The notes beneath the pieces are model-generated. The model searched no databases, had not been told where the DNA came from, and saw only the letters and a list, made by a program, of their open reading frames with translations. A stretch of DNA of 64,000 bases, from the NCBI GenBank assembly GCA_003665825.1, contig QPFY01000008.1, positions 124,001-188,000 on the forward strand. Direction: 5' to 3'. Source of the stretch: Microbotryum silenes-acaulis. Lineage: Eukaryota; Basidiomycota; Microbotryomycetes; Microbotryales; Microbotryaceae. The position numbers and the translations under genes were made by a program. Of the stretch, positions 59,810 to 64,000 are shown piece after piece; the stretch's first letter is position 1; each line of letters starts with the position of its first letter.

Positions 59810-62078
59810 ATGTCTACAGGAGACCCTGGGTCCCCACTGCCGGCACCGCCACCACCGGTGTCCGCCACCAGCGTCCAGCCACCCCGCGACCAGATCCCGA
59901 TAAGCTCGAAGAAGACGCAAGTCACGGGCCCCGCCACCGCCGCACCCAACTATGCCGCCGCTGCGAGTCAGATGGCGACTCAGTCACCTGAACAACAGCA
60001 ACAACAACAACAGCGTGCCAAGGCTCTGGGCAGCCTCCTACAAGCCATGGGTGCTGTACCCGGAAACCGCATGGATCGTTGGGTCCAGGCCATCTACTTC
60101 GCCGAACTCTACCCCGTCGCCACCGCCACATCGCTGAAATTTTCGGCCTTGAACGCGAACCGGTCTGTCGAGAACATCTTTGATTACGCCCTTGAAGTGA
60201 CTCTGTCTCACCAGAGCGCCTCGCGAGCGTCTCATGCCGACAAGACCGATCTCGTGGCCTGCGTCACGAGGCTGCTATCGCCGATCTCTCCTATCTGCTT
60301 TGAGCCTGGAGTTCCTCTGCCGGACCACCTTGCGGCCTATCAACCACAGATCCTAGGCGTACAACATTCATCAATCCTGCGTAATGGGGCGGCTCACCAT
60401 CGCGTTACGGTTGGGTTCGTCACCGGCGAGGCACGTGACTTCACGCTTACGACGCCCCCCGCTCTCACTTGGCGATCGGCGAAGGCCCGCTTCGCGAAAT
60501 CTCACAGGTTCCACCATAACATGGTCGAGCTTCGAATCAACGTCGGTGTTCAAGGAGTGCCTTCCATGGACGCCATCATCAAATCGTTCCAATCACTAGT
60601 GCAGGACTTGTCAGGCAAGGGACATTCGTGCCAACTTGTGCAAGTTCTGCGCGTTATCAGCGTGGACAACGCCTCGGGTTGCCGGAGACTACTCGGCTTT
60701 CCTACACTTCGACGACGACTCCCTGTTCCAACGCCCTAACACGACCTTGAAAGAGATCCTACCTTCGAGAATCGGCCTTCCCACTCGAGGCATCCCGGTC
60801 ACCGCCCTTCGCCATGACTATGAGAAGGAGGCGGCTTGCGGTAGGTGCCACTTCGTGGGTCACGTGGGAACCTGCGGATTGGATCAGGAGAGGAAGCGAA
60901 AGGAGGCTCACAACGGCAACAGCAACAGCAACAGCAACAGCAACAAGAACACCATCACCAACGACACCAACATTGTGGAGGCCGAGGTCCCCATTCCTGT
61001 GCCGGTTGTTAACAGGATCGCATCACAGAATCGCTTCGCCGGGCTCGAGGTTGAGGAGGGACAGGAGGAAGCGGTAATTGGCCAGAGCGGACAGGGGCCG
61101 GAGGAATCGGGGGAGGAGGACGCTGGTGATAAGGCGGATGACGAGGACTCGGAGGACTCGGAGATGGAATCGGAGGCGACCGCGAAAACGGAGGTCATCA
61201 AAATTGAGAGCGAGGACGAGTCGGTTTTAGAGGACCGCAGAGGATCCGATGGAGAGGTGATTGATGAGGATGAGGTGATGGCGGATGGAAGGGGCGAAAC
61301 AGAAGGCAAGGTGGCGACGGAGATGGAGGAAGGGGAGGTGACGACGGAGATGGAGGAAGAGGAGGTGGCGACGGAGGTGGACGATGTGGACGAGGCGGGG
61401 GGAGCGACGAAAGCGGAGAATGCGGAAGCGACGGACTTAGGGGAGACGAACAGGCTGGACAATGACGACGACAGCGACGCAACAGCAACCGCCGCCATCG
61501 CTTCCCGCGAATCGACGCCGCACGAACCAACCCCACCTCTGTCACCCGAAACCCTCGCCAAGTCGCTACGCGAGGGGGAGGAGTGGGACAGGATCAGAGC
61601 TAACTGGGTTGAGCAGGCACGACTTGAGCGGGACCAAAGCATCGAGAGGAGGCTCAACGCTGAAACCCCTTTGGTGCGTCACAACTTTGCCACGTGGGAT
61701 GAGGACGGTGAGATACGTTCCATCAACATCAGGGGGACCGCTGCGAAGTTCAAGAAGCCGGTGATGAAGAGGTCGCAGACTGCGGCGGACCTCAGTGACC
61801 CGAGTGACGAACCGACCGACGCCAAGCGAGTGATCATCAAAGGGAAGAGCCGCGTCGTTGTCAAGGATGGAATAGAGGGGCGGAGGGTGACGAGGTCGAT
61901 GTCGGCGGCGGCGGCGATGCCGGTTGGCATGACGAAGGTGGACCGAGGGAAAGCAAAGGGGGTAGCCGAGGAGAAAAGATGGTCCGACCACGAGCCCGAG
62001 GACGATGTCCTGCCCGCCCTCCACCTCTTTGAGGACGTCACCACCGCCAAGAGCGCCTCGACCTCAACTACCCATTAA
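59810..62078 (+). pseudogene. LINE ORF1 protein of element 3, frameshifted
   Basis: Two frames cover the gene: 59810-60739 (start MSTGDPGSPLP) and about 60680-62078. Aligned with copy 1 ORF1, the switch falls near 60675-60690 (after VDNASG, before VAGDYSAFLHFDDD) and equals a net +1 or -2 nt. Features are a Gln run (CAA/CAG repeat near 59995), the shared core LKFSALNA, the zinc knuckle CGRCHFVGHVGTC just before an Asn/Ser repeat, and a long Glu/Asp-rich C-terminus. A programmed frameshift is possible but copy 1 needs none. Confidence 0.8.
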
Positions 62079-62080
62079 TG
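62076..62080 (+). promoter_or_regulatory. TAATG stop-restart junction between ORF1 and ORF2 (element 3)
   Basis: TAA of ORF1 overlaps ATG of ORF2 by one base, exactly as in copy 1, although flanking sequence differs. Confidence 0.8.
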
Positions 62081-64000
62081 ATCAAGCACACCATCATCAC
62101 CTGGAACGTGAGGAGGGGCATGGGGGTCCCGGAGAAACGACGCAACATTTACGCTTACCTATCCACTTTCAAAGCATCGGCCATTCTCGTACAAGAGCAC
62201 TTCATCAGACCGCACCTCTGGCAACTCATCAAGGACGAGTACGAGGGCAAGCTCTTCATCAACCAACATTGTCTGACTCTGATTCCGGCTGACTCCCCCC
62301 TGATCGACGCCGAGCTCTTGCGCACCCACTCGGCACTCAACGGACGGATCCTGGTCACCTCCTTTCGTCTGCGGGGCGACACTAAAATTTTCGAAATGAA
62401 CAACATCTACGCGCCCGTTGAACCAAAACAACGAGCAAAATTCTTTGACAAACTCTTATTTCACAAAACACAGAAATCCCACCTCCGACTCCTTGGCGGC
62501 GATCTCAACGACTGCCCGCGCCCAGAAGTCGATCGGCGGAACCAAAGTCGGCGCGGCCACCACTGGCCGATCCTGATAGGCAAGCTCGACTCGGCCTACA
62601 CGGACTGCATCCGCTACAAGCACCCCATCACCCCATCTTTCACTCGACCCAACCCCAATCGCAAGCGACCCAACTCATTCTCCCGGCTTGACTACTTTCT
62701 CCTACAAAGAGCTCACCAAAAAAGGCTCGACCAGGCCTCGATGATCTACGACTATCCCAAGGATCTCTCCGATCACCGGCCGATCCTGATCGTGTTGGCT
62801 CTCTCAGACGATCTTGATGCGGCTCTCCCACAGCTCAGCCTACCTGCCACATCCAACCAACTACATCGAATTAATACCACAACCTTCAAGACGGTGGAAT
62901 TTCAGCGGATGATGGAAGGATGGTTGGAAGGGGCAAGCGGGGAGGAACCGGTGGAGGAGCTCGAGGTCATTCTGGAGGCGTGCAGGGATAGGGGTGGTGA
63001 GCTGGCGAGGAGGCTGCATCGGGAGCGGTCGGAACGGATGGAGTATTTGGTGGGGAGGGTGCAGGATCTGGAGGCGTTACCGATATGGAGGGACGAGGAC
63101 ACGGCAGAATGGACGAGGACGTCGGAGGAACTCAAGCGGGCGGTCGAGGAGCGCGCGCGCCTACTCCGGATCCGAGCCCACGTCCCCGAGATCGCTTCCG
63201 AGGAACGACTGTCGCGGCCGGTCCACGCCAAGCTCGCGGCGCGGAACTCGGATTCCAAGATCACAGCACTGCGCTTGGCCAACGGAGAGCTAACGCATGA
63301 CATTGATATTGCTCTTGACCACACGCAGGCGCATTTTCAGCGCCTCTACCACATCGAGCCTCGCGACCCGGACCGCGTCGCTCGACTTCGGGACGAATTC
63401 CTCGCGCCGATCAGGGCGGCGCGGACTTGCGACGACCCGCGCTCGGATCCGCTCTTTCTGCGCCGACTCTCGGAATCGCAGATCGACTTACTCCAGCGAC
63501 CGATCACCGAGGACGAGGTCGTGGCCGCGATCGGGACGACGCACCCGGGGTGATCGCCGGGACCGTCGGGCGTGCCCTACGAACTCTACCAGACCGCACC
63601 CGAGGCGTGGGCCAAGCTGCTGACCAAGGCCTACAACGCGATGATTGAGCGCGGTTCACTCTCTCCCAAGCAGGGTCAGGGACTCGTGCGCCTCATCTTC
63701 AAGCGACACAAGAAGAACGCCGATCGCGCCGACCTTTCGTCGTACCGGCCTATCACCCTGCGCGAGTGCGATTACAAGATCTTTACCAAGGTCTACGTCG
63801 CCCGACTCAACCACCTTCTGCCCGATCTCCTCCCGCCGCAGTAGCACGGATTCGTCAAGGACCGCCGATCGGCCGACGCTGCGCTACACCTTCGTCTCCT
63901 GGTCGAGGAACTTGGTGCGCGCAGGACCGAGTTCCCCATGGCCGCGCTCTTGTCTCTTGACCAATCATCCGCCTACGACCTCGTCGAGCATGACTGGATC
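62078..64000 (+). pseudogene. LINE ORF2 of element 3, partial, two in-frame stops
   Basis: Endonuclease motifs are all present: TWNVRRG, LVQEHF, NNIYAPV, GDLNDCP, SRLDYFL and SDHRPI. The frame continues into the RT ([33 protein letters not shown]) but is broken by TGA at 63551-63553 and TAG at 63842-63844. At the same positions copy 1 has CGA and CAG, so both stops are explained by single C-to-T changes. The window ends within the RT. Confidence 0.85.

Larger units (their letters stand above)
59715..64000 (+). mobile_element. Divergent LINE element 3 (runs off the window)
   Basis: Starts just past the tail of copy 2 with a ~95-bp leader, then ORF1 and ORF2 with the same order, the same TAATG junction and the same motifs as copy 1. 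The proteins are clearly diverged, so this is a separate subfamily. ORF1 is frameshifted and ORF2 carries two stop codons. The 3' half lies beyond the window. Confidence 0.88.

Overview
This window is nuclear DNA from a basidiomycete fungus. The protein-coding genes are cut by many short GT-AG introns (about 50-120 nt, often GTGAGT or GTAAGT donors), base composition is moderately GC-rich, and the gene set is eukaryotic housekeeping plus fungal-specific families. The intron style and gene content fit a Pucciniomycotina yeast or smut-like fungus, but that placement is inference. All coordinates come from reading the sequence. Exon borders were set by hand, using splice consensus, reading phase and family conservation together.

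Layout. 0.26-1.7 kb: an F-box/LRR-like gene (-). 1.7-6.0 kb: a gene-poor stretch. 6.6-9.9 kb: a TCP11/SOK1-family regulator (+). 10.1-13.2 kb: the U4/U6.U5 tri-snRNP splicing factor Prp6/PRPF6 (-). 13.9-17.4 kb: a Uds1-domain coiled-coil protein (-). 18.1-20.8 kb: a 14-TM-type MFS efflux transporter with 8 exons (-). 22.1-27.2 kb: a PAS hybrid histidine kinase with a receiver domain (-). 29.1-32.5 kb: an HMT1/ABCB6-like half ABC transporter (+, 11 exons). 33.4-37.6 kb: a large GH63-like glycosidase (-). 38.4-40.3 kb: an unrecognised polytopic membrane protein (-). 42.4-44.5 kb: threonine synthase (-). 45.0-46.4 kb: a cinnamyl-alcohol-dehydrogenase-type zinc ADH (-). 47.1-49.5 kb: mitochondrial dihydrolipoyl dehydrogenase (-). 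49.75 kb: tRNA-Gly(GCC) (-).

The last 14 kb is accessory DNA: a head-to-tail array of non-LTR (LINE) retrotransposons. It begins about 70 bp upstream of the tRNA-Gly 5' end with 15 exact copies of a TTTCATC heptamer. Next come a near-complete element (ORF1 with a CCHC knuckle, ORF2 with APE endonuclease and reverse transcriptase, and a 1.4-kb 3' UTR), then a 5'-truncated copy of the same element sitting in its A-rich tail, then a divergent relative that runs off the window edge. Both long elements join ORF1 to ORF2 by a TAATG stop-start overlap. Both carry disabling changes: nonsense codons, two of which are directly explained by C-to-T changes, and a frameshift.

The housekeeping genes form no operon-like or cluster logic. 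Each has its own intergenic region. The most interesting material is the LINE array: its relation to the tRNA gene and heptamer, its tail-to-head insertion pattern, and the conserved reinitiation-type ORF junction.
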